Origin: Marthasterias glacialis
Lineage: Eukaryota; Echinodermata; Asteroidea; Forcipulatida; Asteriidae
DNA length: 64,000 nt
Direction: 5' to 3'
Assembly (NCBI GenBank): GCA_911728455.2
Contig: OU452228.1
Coordinates: 10,297,129 to 10,361,128 of the forward strand
Shown here: positions 61,201 to 64,000 of the stretch, piece by piece
How the letters are laid out: each line of letters opens with the position of its first letter
Position numbering within the stretch: position 1 is the stretch's first letter
The notes under the pieces: model-generated
What the model was told of the DNA's origin: nothing
Seen by the model: only the letters and a program-made list of their open reading frames with translations
Database searches by the model: none
Made by a program: the position numbers and the translations under genes

Positions 61201-63955
61201 AGTCACAAATTGTACATGTGACATGGTCATTTGGCTGGTAACCTTATTCTGGTAAGCATAATTTTGTTATTAAGCAGCTCTATGAAATTGGCCCCAGGTA
61301 TCTTGCACTCAAACCCAAACAAAAGGTTGAAGTTTCATCTCCATGAAGTTCACCAGTAGGTTTCATTGATCAAATACACCACTTGGGACATAACTGGTAT
61401 CATGCACTCAAACCCAAACAAAACAGTCAATACATGTACAATACATGTACATGTGTGTGTTACCAATCAAAAGGTCAAAGGTACTTCTCCATGAAACTGT
61501 GATGTTGGTAGATGAAGATGTTGCTTATTTTGTGCAAACCAGAAGCATCTGGATCTTCAGGCAAGGTTAATCCACAGTTGAAAGGATGTATTTCTTCTTG
61601 TTTTCAGAACCTGGTAAAAGCAGCGTCTCTTGGTGACCTTGATGAATGCATCAGACTTGTCTTCTTTGGTGCTAATGTAAGTAAACTCTGTTTCACCTTG
61701 ACACCATTTGTTTTTTTACATTCTTATTATTTATAAGATAAAATTCAGTAAATATAGTTTAAGGAGAATAACCAGAGAAAGTTCTCTCACTGAGAGCCAA
61801 ACAGAAAAGAAAGTTCAAAGGTCGCGCACACACAAAACTTGTTAAAGAAAATATGCAAATAAAAAAAAAGAAGAAAATATGCAAATCAAAGTTAAATCTG
61901 ATGTTTTGCAATTCACGGTGCGTGAATTTGGCATTTTCTCGGTCGAGCAACAGAACGGATGATCCAACAAAAATAATCTTTCTTCTCTCGCCATTGTCAA
62001 GTCAGGGTTTCTTTCTTTTTAGAACAAAAAATACAAGTCATTAAAGTATGTAAATGTCTATGAGAAAACATCTTTCTATGGGTGTCAAAAGTGAGTTTCA
62101 TTGACGAAAGAAATTATTCATGGCTATAAAAAAAGTTGGTTTATGGCTGAGAATAATCCCACACAGGTTACAGGAAATTGATTTTTAATCCCGACGTGAA
62201 CTGGTTAAACAGCTGTATGAAATTGGGCCCTGGTCTTGAACCCTGACTCATCAACATGATGATCTTGAGCAACGACTATAGTCCTTGAAATACCACTTAT
62301 CTTATCTTCATATACGAAAGGAAGTTGAATAGTTCACTTACTATTGTCCAGTATTAGTGATTAGTGGACTGTGAGTGAAACATTCCATAGTAGGCAGTCA
62401 TTAGTGGATAGTACACTTTGATTATATCATCATGCGTCCGATTGTCTTGCAGGTATCTTACACAAGAGAAGATGGAAAGACGGGTAAGTCCATTTTGTTT
62501 TTATTTTCATGCAAAGCCCCAGTCAGATAGACCTGTTTAGCACCATGGGTCATTCGAAACCACGGCTTCGGCTTTGGCTTATAGGTTCCATCAGCAATTT
62601 GAAAAACGTGCATTTTTTTGTAACAGGGGTCAAACAGGTAGACGGAGCCTAAGCCGAAGCTGTGGTTTCGTAAAAGGCATATGTTTGCTTAGATTTAGAA
62701 GAATGAAGTTTTCCAACAAAAGAACAGTGTTATGTCTTGGCATTGCTTCACAAATGAAGATTTCAGGAAGGATTTCCACAAAGAATGCAGGCACACTGAT
62801 GATTGAAGAGACCTATCTGAGAGAGACAGGTCTTGGTGCATTGACGGCGTGTAAATGTTGGGTTAACTGTCGGGGCCCGGTGTCTTTTTCCTTGATTGGC
62901 TTTCTCCTGTCGGTCTCGAAGACAGACTTCATCTGTCTGACTTGTTGCCTTTCATGCATTCCGGTCTGCAGCCTGCGCTACCCACTGACGATGGTCGATG
63001 TTGGTAACTGTAAGGCTCTTCCTCAATGAGTCTTTGTAGCGAAATGTAATGTAATGTACTTTGTTCGAGACTGGTTTCCTGCCAATACTTGCCTTAAGGA
63101 AAGCAGTGCAGGAATAAACGCTGTTTGCAATCTCATTTTTAATACAACCTGTAAAATCGTGATTTTAAGGGAAAGTTCATCCATAGTTTTTAGAAAAGTA
63201 AGCTAGTTCCAATCCTTTCCAGTAAACCCAACGTACAAAGAACCTGTGATTCTGTCATCAAATCATCGCGTCAGTGCAACAAAGTCGTAACTTGGATTTC
63301 ATTCGTTTTGTATAAATCTCTTTTTAAGCTTTGGGGATGTTCTAAACAATACTGGTTGTTCAAGACAAGTCCACTTGTACATAGGAATTATGAAGAAATT
63401 TGAAATAATAACTTTTTAAGTTTTATCTACACTTAAAAATCTTAAGCAAGTTTTATGCCCTACTTACCATAACAATTGTTGATAAGACCTTTTTTTCACA
63501 GAAGATTATGCAAGGTTTAGAAAGTTGTATCTTTGTTGCACAAACCTACAACACGTGCAGTCGATGGTGAATGACATCATAATTCTTTAGTGCAACAACG
63601 TCGTATGTGTAATATATTTTCCTTGTTGCTCGAACCGCATTAACAAATTATGACATCATTTATTGTTAACTCCCCGTAACTTACGTTTTGGGTAAAATAC
63701 TAACTTTCGGCATTTATTTTGACAAAAATAAAACACCTTTACCATATTTTAACTCCTTCTCTCAAAAAATGTGACATTGGACCTTGTTGCATTGGCGCCA
63801 TGAAATTTATAATACAACTACAAAACGGTTGATGCTGTGTCAACGACTTTGTGCACGTTCACATTGGACTTATTTCAATTGCAGCAATCCAAATAAAAAT
63901 CGGTGATGGGGAGTATTTGAATGCTATTTCTAGACTTTTAAAGGAGAATTATTAA
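31248..63955 (+). CDS. ARAP: ARAP-family protein (ArfGAP with RhoGAP domain, ankyrin repeat and PH domains); 20 exons in window, whole-gene entry
   Basis: ARAPs are cytoplasmic/membrane-recruited GAPs that respond to PI(3,4,5)P3 and switch off Arf (ArfGAP domain) and Rho (RhoGAP domain), coupling actin and membrane traffic. The exons seen give SAM (about residues 5-68), a proline-rich disordered region (about 80-990), PH1 (about 1062-1165), PH2 (about 1184-1270), ArfGAP (about 1276-1400) and the start of the ankyrin part (about 1401-1456). All exon junctions agree in phase. The RhoGAP half known from the family is absent from the window. The last exon has an in-frame TAA at 63953-63955 four bases before a GTAAGA donor, giving 1,456 residues if used. 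The SAM + tandem PH + ArfGAP order separates ARAP from ASAP, AGAP and ACAP. Which vertebrate paralogue is closest cannot be judged. Confidence 0.9.
34690..35000. repeat. Dispersed ~500-bp repeat, copy 2
   Basis: Shares GAAGCCTCTTGATGTCTCG, GTCTGGAATCAGGGATTACA, CAATAACCCCTGCATAATG and TGTGTGGGCGAAACGAAG with the copy at 15955-16500. The 5' part is missing. Confidence 0.7.
35325..35470 (+). repeat. tRNA-derived SINE (GATAGCTCAGTTGGTAGAGC type)
   Basis: Head GGGCTAGATAGCTCAGTTTG then GTAGAGC, with GGAGGTCGCAGGCTTAAATC as box B, followed by CAATTTTTCTTTGTTCACTC and a body containing TTTACCCAGTCAGTTTCCCT. A related body block precedes it at 35100-35168 and, inverted, at about 40940-40970. Sequence outside the two boxes does not fold as an intact tRNA. 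Confidence 0.75.
35970..36107 (+). CDS. ARAP: ARAP exon 2 of the coding part (46 codons)
   Basis: Acceptor CCTTACTTGTTGTAG, donor GAT|GTAAGT, phase 0 at both ends. Reads ECDSVDLADRRSKIQEHVLR then MGQKWHREPQIPEHPP; charged, probably a helical linker before PH1. Confidence 0.85.
36268..36440. repeat. Fold-back repeat rich in GGCTTCGG/CCGTAGCC
   Basis: GCTACGGCTTGAATGCCG and AGTGGCTTCGGC on the left, GCCGTAGCCCAAGTCG and GAAGCCATGGC on the right. Related in style to 40676-40780 and 62555-62670. Confidence 0.45.
36926..37100. mobile_element. MITE with 23-bp terminal inverted repeats
   Basis: GACCATTATCATGCTGCCGC(CAT) at 36926-36948 pairs with the complement of GACCTTTATCATGGTGCCGC(CAT) at 37078-37100, 21 of 23 matching. 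About 175 bp, no coding capacity. Confidence 0.75.
37205..37554. mobile_element. Large fold-back element in ARAP intron
   Basis: The two halves are inverted copies for well over 80 bp: outer AGCCATTTG ends, then TGGTACACTGACTTGCTGAG, TCACAAGTGA, AAATTCCCCAGACTGAAGAC and GTGTTG on the left, all matched in reverse on the right up to CAAATGGCT near 37554. Confidence 0.7.
37750..37818 (+). CDS. ARAP: ARAP exon 3 (23 codons)
   Basis: Acceptor follows a long pyrimidine tract (CCTTCCTCTTTCTCTCCC ... CAACTCCAG); donor GAG|GTAAGC. Reads EKTRHSLSKKLSQSLQDRNS then TAE, phase 0. Short, basic, possibly alternatively used because both ends are in phase 0. Confidence 0.75.
39050..39177. mobile_element. Fold-back element, GGGAGACTTTT/CCAGGTAAA family
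   Basis: Left arm GGGAGACTTTTTAGGG ... GGTGGCAGCAGACTTGCC; right arm CCTGGTAAGAATGCTGCC ... CCCAAAGTCTCTC. The same arms occur at 46999-47139 and, shortened, 44449-44556. Confidence 0.75.
39450..39610 (-). repeat. tRNA-derived SINE (GTGGTCTTGTGGTTAGAC family)
   Basis: Minus-strand head CAGTGGTCTTGTGGTTAGAC with box B ATGGGTTCAAATCCCACC. The tail block GCACTGTATACTCAGTGAT is shared with 42745-42905 and 53395-53449. Confidence 0.75.
39780..39950 (+). repeat. tRNA-derived SINE (GTGGTCTTGTGG family), opposite orientation
   Basis: CTCGGTGGTCTTGTGGTAAA, then box B GTGGGTTTGAATCCCACC and a tail with GGGGGGAAAGCACTCGGTG. It lies about 170 bp from the inverted copy at 39450-39610. Confidence 0.7.
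40524..40558 (+). CDS. ARAP: ARAP exon 4 (35 nt): start of PH1
   Basis: Reads VNKSGYLWKQG plus two bases, the first beta-strand of a PH domain. AG at 40522-40523 is chosen because the earlier AG (40517-40518) leads at once to a TGA. Donor GGAGG|GTAAGT. Phase 0 in, phase 2 out, joining exactly to the next exon. The acceptor has a weak pyrimidine tract. Confidence 0.8.
40676..40780. repeat. Fold-back repeat (AAACCAYGGCTT family)
   Basis: CCAAACCATGGCTTAGGCTT at the left and AAGCTATGGTTTCGGG at the right are inverted copies, with GCATTTTCC and GAAGGGCAT outside. Same family as 62555-62670. Confidence 0.6.
41379..41460 (+). CDS. ARAP: ARAP exon 5: PH1 strands 2-4
   Basis: Acceptor TTTTATCCAAACAG; donor CACTCG|GTAAGT. 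Reads KQNNKGFRKRWVVFNGSEIR then YFENEHS. GFRKRWVVF is the classic PH beta2 strand with the basic residues typical of 3-phosphoinositide binders. Phase 2 in, phase 0 out. Confidence 0.9.
41925..42440. repeat. Dispersed ~500-bp repeat, copy 3
   Basis: Near full length: CTGACTTTACAAAGCCAAGA, AAGATTCTCTTTGAAGCACC, AATGGCAGAAGCCTCTCACT, GGGGATTACACAATAACCCC, GCTCTGTGCATACT and CTGGTTAAAAGATTAATAC match the copies at 15955 and 59870. Confidence 0.7.
42745..42905 (-). repeat. tRNA-derived SINE (GTGGTCTTGTGG family)
   Basis: Minus-strand head with TGGTCTATTTGGTAAGACAT and box B TGGGTCCGAATCCCATCC; tail block AGCACTATATACTCAGTACT. A tail-only fragment of the same family lies at about 43130-43190 on the plus strand. 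Confidence 0.7.
42948..43089. mobile_element. hAT-like MITE (CAGGCATGCA termini) with 8-bp target duplication
   Basis: CAGGCATGCAGCTTTTG at the left and an inverted CCAATTTGCATGCCT at the right. CAATAGAT is present as an exact direct repeat at 42940-42947 and 43090-43097. An 8-bp duplication is the hAT hallmark. The core GGATCAGCTGACTTCCTC and TTGAAAAACACTGCACAAAG recur in the copies at 44610 and 54168. Confidence 0.75.
43325..43396 (+). CDS. ARAP: ARAP exon 6: PH1 middle (24 codons)
   Basis: Acceptor TGGTCTTTTTTTTAG, donor GCCAAG|GTAAGT, phase 0 at both ends. Reads LSECKGIIPVGTMRDVKNHC then GTAK, matching the 'KGIIPL' strand of ARAP PH1 domains. Confidence 0.88.
43591..43725. mobile_element. 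Fold-back element (GGGAATAAAAGAG family)
   Basis: GGGAATAAAAGAGTGGTGACT pairs with AGTCATTACTCTTTTATTCCC; inner GAAACGGCTGTTTAAAACC pairs loosely with GGTTTTAAACGGCTGTT. Confidence 0.75.
43883..44037. repeat. Diverged copy of the CAGGCATGCA MITE family
   Basis: CAGGCATGGGACTTCTCAGC then GGATCAGCTG and GAAAACTGAAAAACGCCACA resemble 44610-44752; the right end is not clear. Confidence 0.5.
44449..44556. repeat. Shortened fold-back copy, CCAGGTAAA family
   Basis: CCAGGTAAAAATTCACTGTT ... AGAACTACATAAACAATAG ... TTTACCTGGTAAGTCTGCTG ... CCAAAATCTCCC. The outer left arm is missing. Confidence 0.65.
44610..44752. mobile_element. hAT-like MITE (CAGGCATGCAACTTT termini)
   Basis: CAGGCATGCAACTTT at 44610 and AAAGTTGCATGCCTG ending at 44752 are perfect 15-bp inverted repeats. 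It has the same core as 42948 and 54168. A target duplication is not clear here. It ends 64 bp before the next ARAP exon. Confidence 0.8.
44817..44892 (+). CDS. ARAP: ARAP exon 7: PH1 strands 6-7
   Basis: Acceptor TTAATGTATCCTTTAG, donor TTGG|GTGAGG, phase 0 in, phase 1 out. Reads FGDGKHNRIIVETTGRSFHF then AAETL, the 'F-V-TT-R-F-F' end of a PH sandwich. Confidence 0.88.
45535..45587 (+). CDS. ARAP: ARAP exon 8: PH1 C-terminal helix
   Basis: Acceptor CTTCTCTTTTATTGTAG, donor TATAAG|GTGAGT. Read in phase 1 it gives (V)EGTLWANTLMQAILSYK, the amphipathic PH helix with the near-invariant Trp. Phase 0 out. Confidence 0.88.
45730..46075 (+). repeat. tRNA-derived SINE (GTCGTGGCCGAGC family), near full length
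   Basis: GTGTCGTGGCCGAGCTGTCT, box B GGGTTCGAATCCTAGTC, then the diagnostic GTGTCCTTGAGCAAGACACT, a body with GGCTGCCAGTGCTTCATAC, and an ATT tail at 46060-46075. Best copy of the family in the window. Confidence 0.85.
46843..46896 (+). CDS. ARAP: ARAP exon 9: PH1-PH2 linker (18 codons)
   Basis: Acceptor CTTCTTCCTTTTAG, donor AAGATG|GTGAGT, phase 0 both ends. Reads TPPGGFPVGGDMSCPDKM. Confidence 0.8.
46999..47139. mobile_element. Fold-back element, CCAGGTAAA family
   Basis: GGGGACTTTTGAGG ... AGGTGGCAGCAGACTTACCA and its inverted partner TGGTAAGTCTGCTACCACCT ... AATTCTCCC, with TTTCCATTG-type inner arms. Best-preserved copy of the family. Confidence 0.8.
48897..49145 (+). repeat. tRNA-derived SINE (GTCGTGGCCGAGC family)
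   Basis: GTGGCATGTCATAGCCGAGC, GTGTGGGTTCACTTCCTGG, CACCCAGGAGTAAATGGG. More diverged than 45730-46075. Confidence 0.7.
49645..49830 (+). repeat. tRNA-derived SINE (GTCGTGGCCGAGC family), truncated
   Basis: GAGTCGTGTCCGAGCAGTCT, GTGTGGGTTTCAAATCCAGG and GTGTCCTTGAGCAGGATACT. It meets the AAT tail of the oppositely oriented SINE at 49826. Confidence 0.75.
49826..50235 (-). repeat. tRNA-derived SINE, long copy on the minus strand
   Basis: On the minus strand it starts near 50235 with TGAGCGGTTAAGAGCACCGG, then box B GGTTCGAGTCCCGGTCG, GTGTCCTTAAGCAAGACACT, a long body and an ATT tail at 49830-49842 (plus coordinates). Head and GTGTCCTT...AAGACAC block tie it to the same superfamily with a different tail. 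Confidence 0.8.
50244..50402. mobile_element. MITE with GCAGTCGATTTCACCAAA termini
   Basis: GCAGTCGATTTCACCAAACT at the left and inverted TTTGTGAAATTGACTGC at the right, with internal CTTAAGATTGATCTTAG-type palindromes. AGAACCCA and AGAACACT flank it and could be a decayed 8-bp target duplication. Confidence 0.7.
50699..50733 (+). CDS. ARAP: ARAP exon 10 (35 nt): start of PH2
   Basis: Acceptor TTTCATTTTTTGCAG, donor AAAAAG|GTAACA. Reads GYVKIDGYRTK plus two bases. Phase 0 in, phase 2 out. The frame continuing beyond the donor to about 51104 is intron. Confidence 0.85.
51275..51622 (+). repeat. tRNA-derived SINE (GTGAGTAGAGTT body family)
   Basis: Box A region GTGGCCTGTGCGTAAAGTGC, box B CTGGTTCGATTTCCGG, body GTGAGTAGAGTTGTGCG, TCTCCAGGCCATCCGGTTTT, CTGTGCTCCATGGTCATATA, CGAAGGCGCCCTTAAATG and tail ATTATTATTATTACTATT. 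Partner copy at 19690-20062 (minus). Confidence 0.85.
51700..51880 (+). repeat. Dispersed repeat shared with 34340-34470
   Basis: Both have CTTTGAA-AGT-GTTCCAATAC, GTGCATTGCCCT or GCAGTGCCCTTT, and AGCGAAGTTTCAGG or AGCGAAGTTCAAGG. Nature unknown. Confidence 0.45.
52452..52500 (+). CDS. ARAP: ARAP exon 11: PH2 strands 2-3
   Basis: Acceptor ATTTCTTTGGTTTCAG, donor GAAATG|GTAAGA. Reads (R)FFVIKGEMLCIYNTEM. Phase 2 in, phase 0 out. Confidence 0.88.
53172..53278 (+). CDS. ARAP: ARAP exon 12: PH2 middle
   Basis: Acceptor TTCTTTGTTTACACATGAAG, donor TACGT|GTAAGG. Reads DFESAIAISDIQMKLASVKE then LPKNKIQLATPPKIY and two bases. Phase 2 out. Confidence 0.88.
53300..53394 (+). repeat. SINE head fragment (GTCGTGGCCGAGC family)
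   Basis: GTGTCGTGGCTGACCGGTCT, then GAGTGTGGGTTTCTATTCGC. Truncated after the second box, abutting another SINE. Confidence 0.6.
53395..53790 (-). repeat. SINE (GTGGTCTTGTGG family) split by a MITE
   Basis: The tail block AGCACTGTATACTTCAGAG is at 53431-53449. The rest (TTCACAGGCTACTCGG, GTGGGATTCAAACCCAGAA as inverted box B) resumes at 53712. The 254-bp MITE at 53450-53703 sits between. A second, plus-strand copy follows at about 53790-53925. Confidence 0.75.
53450..53703. mobile_element. hAT-like MITE (CAAAGATTATAGAG termini), copy 1, in a SINE
   Basis: CAAAGATTATAGAG at 53450 and CTCTATAATCTTTG ending at 53703 are perfect inverted repeats; the arms stay complementary far inward (GCGCAAGATG..., CCATTTCGGCAAGTGA / TCACTTGCCGAAATGG). 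CTTCAGAG is repeated exactly at 53442-53449 and 53704-53711. The 8-bp duplication points to hAT-type transposition. Confidence 0.88.
53790..53925 (+). repeat. SINE (GTGGTCTTGTGG family), plus-strand copy
   Basis: GGGCTATGGGTTCAAATCCT, TAGCCTGTGGATTTTTATGC, GGGGGGAAAGCACGGAGTG. Head is missing; tail matches 39780-39950. Confidence 0.65.
53992..54076 (+). CDS. ARAP: ARAP exon 13: PH2 C-terminal helix
   Basis: Acceptor GACCTTTGACCTCAG, donor CACTCG|GTAGGT. Reads (V)LTVDSPTDVKEWMETLKEA then IQEGLSDHS with the PH helix Trp. Phase 2 in, phase 0 out. Confidence 0.88.
54113..54479. mobile_element. hAT-like MITE (CAAAGATTATAGAG termini), copy 2, with nested insertion
   Basis: CAAAGATTATAGAGCG at the left, CTCTTTAATCTTCG at the right; GGCAGTAG is an exact direct repeat at 54105-54112 and 54480-54487. 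Without the nested 54168-54288 element its sequence aligns with copy 1 in the opposite orientation. It begins 36 bp after the PH2 exon end. Confidence 0.88.
54168..54288. mobile_element. CAGGCATGCA-family MITE nested in the hAT-like MITE
   Basis: CAGGCTTGCAACTTTTC at the left, inverted AGTTGCATGCCTG at the right. ATTGTT lies directly on both sides. The homologous place in copy 1 reads TTTGTCTACTGTTGGAA (on its minus strand) without an insert, which acts as an empty site. Confidence 0.85.
54504..54857 (+). repeat. tRNA-derived SINE (GTCGTGGCCGAGC family)
   Basis: GTGTTGTGGTCGAGCGGACT, GAGTGTGGGTTTGGTTCAC, GTGTCTTTGAGAAGGACACC, and an ATT tail at 54846-54854. Confidence 0.75.
55728..55788 (+). 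CDS. ARAP: ARAP exon 14: ArfGAP start, first zinc-finger pair
   Basis: Acceptor TTTAATATTCATTGCAG, donor GAAAG|GTAGGT. Reads SLEKIQQNPSNKYCADCRMK, with Cys-x2-Cys of the ArfGAP zinc finger. Phase 0 in, phase 1 out. Confidence 0.93.
55924..55977 (+). CDS. ARAP: ARAP exon 15: ArfGAP, second zinc-finger pair
   Basis: Acceptor TGTTTTTTCCCCTACAG, donor TCTG|GTGAGT. Reads (D)PDWASINLAIVVCKNCS. With the preceding exon this completes C-x2-C-x16-C-x2-C. DPDWASINL is diagnostic for ArfGAPs. The intron before it is only 135 bp, the shortest in the gene. Confidence 0.95.
56184..56351. mobile_element. MITE with ATAGAGAGGTT termini
   Basis: ATAGAGAGGTTTCACGTGAC at the left and an inverted GGTCATGCAACCTCTCTAT at the right. 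About 168 bp, with a CACGTGACGTCAC E-box/CRE at one end. TA may be the target. No coding capacity. Confidence 0.75.
56540..56714 (+). CDS. ARAP: ARAP exon 16: ArfGAP catalytic core
   Basis: Acceptor TTATTGTACCAG, donor GACACCCT|GTAAGT. Reads (G)LHRNLGVQLSKVRSLKMD then TKVWTPMLVQLMIELGN and FWEANL. The Arg of GLHRNLG is the arginine finger; VRSLKMD and GN-x-FWE are hallmark ArfGAP segments. Phase 1 in, phase 2 out. Confidence 0.95.
57205..58845. repeat. Minisatellite: about 63 copies of a 26-bp unit in an ARAP intron
   Basis: The unit is TTTGTGACTTGGGACTGGGC + TCGATG with three main variable sites (GGACT/GGATT, CTCGA/CTCAA/CTTGA, ATG/ATA). Occasional 28-bp units carry ATATAT or ATATAC. Because 26 is not a multiple of 3, every third unit returns to the same frame, and minus-strand reading gives a repetitive Ser/Pro/Gln/Lys peptide that is not a gene. 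Strand composition is strongly skewed to G and T on plus. Confidence 0.97.
58940..59375. repeat. Dispersed ~500-bp repeat, copy 4
   Basis: AACCAGTTGCCACCGGGA, GCTGGCACAAAGATAGCTTG, TATCAAGAAAATGTCAAATA, CCAAGGCTGGTTCCCCATTC and AATGGCGGAAGCCTCTTGAT match copy 1 in order. Confidence 0.75.
59564..59648 (+). CDS. ARAP: ARAP exon 17: end of ArfGAP domain
   Basis: Acceptor CTATCTTACCACAG, donor GACAAG|GTAAGA. Reads (L)ERRQVYIINKYKDRKYCKQ then YSVDKDMDK. The R-x-x-(F/Y)I-x-x-KY segment is the usual end of an ArfGAP. Phase 2 in, phase 0 out. Confidence 0.92.
59870..60420. repeat. Dispersed ~500-bp repeat, copy 5
   Basis: ACAAAGCCAAGAGAACAAGG, TTCTCTTTCGAGAAACTATC, GAGGCTGGATTCTCTAGGTT, ATGATGGAAGCCTCTCAGTG, GTGTGGGTGAAATGGAG and CATCAACTGGTTAAATCG. 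Longest copy at its right side, with 41925-42440. Confidence 0.75.
60846..61500. repeat. Tandem repeat of ~140 bp, about four units, interrupted by an insertion
   Basis: CTCCATGAAACTGACCAGTA then GGTTTCATTTGTCAAATACA recurs at about 60921, 61061, 61340 and (start only) 61488, with AAACCCAAACAAAACAGT and ACCAATCAAAAGGTCAAA blocks between. Confidence 0.8.
61131..61299. mobile_element. Fold-back element (CCAATTTCATTGAGCTGC family) inserted in the tandem repeat
   Basis: GCCCAATTTCATTGAGCTGC ... GCAGCTCTATGAAATTGGCC. Neighbouring units read CATAGCTGGTATCTTGCA and CATAACTGGTATCATGCA without it, so they give the empty site. The flanks read CTGG and CAGG, compatible with a 4-bp duplication. Confidence 0.8.
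61608..61676 (+). CDS. ARAP: ARAP exon 18: first ankyrin-like helices (23 codons)
   Basis: Acceptor TTTCTTCTTGTTTTCAG, donor GCTAAT|GTAAGT, phase 0 both ends. Reads NLVKAASLGDLDECIRLVFF then GAN, an ankyrin helix pair (A-x-x-GD-x-x-x-x-x-x-L...GA). Confidence 0.9.
62453..62483 (+). CDS. ARAP: ARAP exon 19 (31 nt): ankyrin loop
   Basis: Acceptor CGATTGTCTTGCAG, donor ACGG|GTAAGT. Reads VSYTREDGKT plus one base, the 'DGKT' ankyrin turn. Phase 0 in, phase 1 out. Confidence 0.85.
62555..62670. repeat. Fold-back repeat (GAAACCACGGCTTCGGCTT family)
   Basis: CGAAACCACGGCTTCGGCTT at the left, AAGCCGAAGCTGTGGTTTCG at the right, 18 of 20 complementary. It starts 71 bp after the 31-nt exon. Confidence 0.8.
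62671..63884. other. ARAP intron, no feature recognised
   Basis: The frame that runs to 63029 begins inside the fold-back and has no recognised domain. The remainder is AT-rich with no exon or repeat identified. Confidence 0.4.
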
Positions 63956-63959
63956 ATCT
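63885..63959 (+). CDS. ARAP: ARAP exon 20: second ankyrin helices, with in-frame stop
   Basis: Acceptor TTATTTCAATTGCAG, and the phase set by the previous exon gives (A)IQIKIGDGEYLNAISRLLK then ENY and TAA at 63953-63955. The sequence fits the ankyrin pattern (TA-x-x-x-A/K-x-GD-x-x-x-x-x-x-LL), so I think the exon is real. A strong donor CT|GTAAGA follows at 63959/63960. The other two frames of this exon also hit stops, so no alternative phase rescues it. Confidence 0.6.
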
Positions 63960-64000
63960 GTAAGATTCATACACGGTCTAATTTCTTGGCGCTGCTAAGC

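Noticed and set aside
62574-63029. 151-residue open frame in the last ARAP intron
   Set aside because: It starts inside a fold-back repeat, shows no recognised domain, and ARAP exon phase skips from 62483 to 63885.

Overview
The window is eukaryotic nuclear DNA. It is AT-rich, has spliced introns with GT/AG borders, and is packed with SINEs, fold-back elements and microsatellites. The tRNA-derived SINEs, the very frequent ACATGTAC-type palindromes and an invertebrate-style ARAP gene suggest a marine invertebrate deuterostome, most likely an echinoderm such as a sea star. This is inference; no species marker is present.

Layout. 1-5000 is a graveyard of retroelement pieces: an internally deleted LINE, a rearranged Ty3/gypsy-type element with the RT piece inverted relative to Gag and integrase, and a decayed repeat-borne ORF. 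5000-31100 has no gene I can name. It holds a ~960-bp tandem duplication, several terminal-inverted-repeat (TIR) elements including a piggyBac-like MITE with TTAA target duplications, an 8-copy 32-bp hairpin minisatellite, SINEs, and one weak candidate for the last exons of an unknown gene (about 6166-6986). 31101-63959 is one plus-strand gene of the ARAP family (ArfGAP with RhoGAP domain, ankyrin repeat and PH domains).

The ARAP-like gene was assembled by hand from 20 phase-consistent coding exons. Domain order is SAM, a ~900-residue proline-rich disordered region (nearly all in one exon), PH1, PH2, ArfGAP with a complete C-x2-C-x16-C-x2-C zinc finger and arginine finger, then the start of the ankyrin region. 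The known family continues with PH, RhoGAP, RA and PH domains, which are not in this window. The last exon seen carries an in-frame TAA a few bases before a good splice donor, so this allele or transcript form may end after the ArfGAP/ankyrin part (1,456 residues), or the stop may be an assembly or allelic error.

The ARAP introns are a dense record of mobile-element activity: at least three tRNA-derived SINE families, several fold-back families, two copies of a hAT-like MITE with perfect 8-bp target duplications (one inserted in a SINE, the other containing a different MITE), and a ~1.6-kb 26-bp minisatellite. I found no CRISPR, operon-like or otherwise clearly new multigene system. The best leads are the premature stop in ARAP, the 32-bp array, the 26-bp intronic minisatellite and the nested MITEs.
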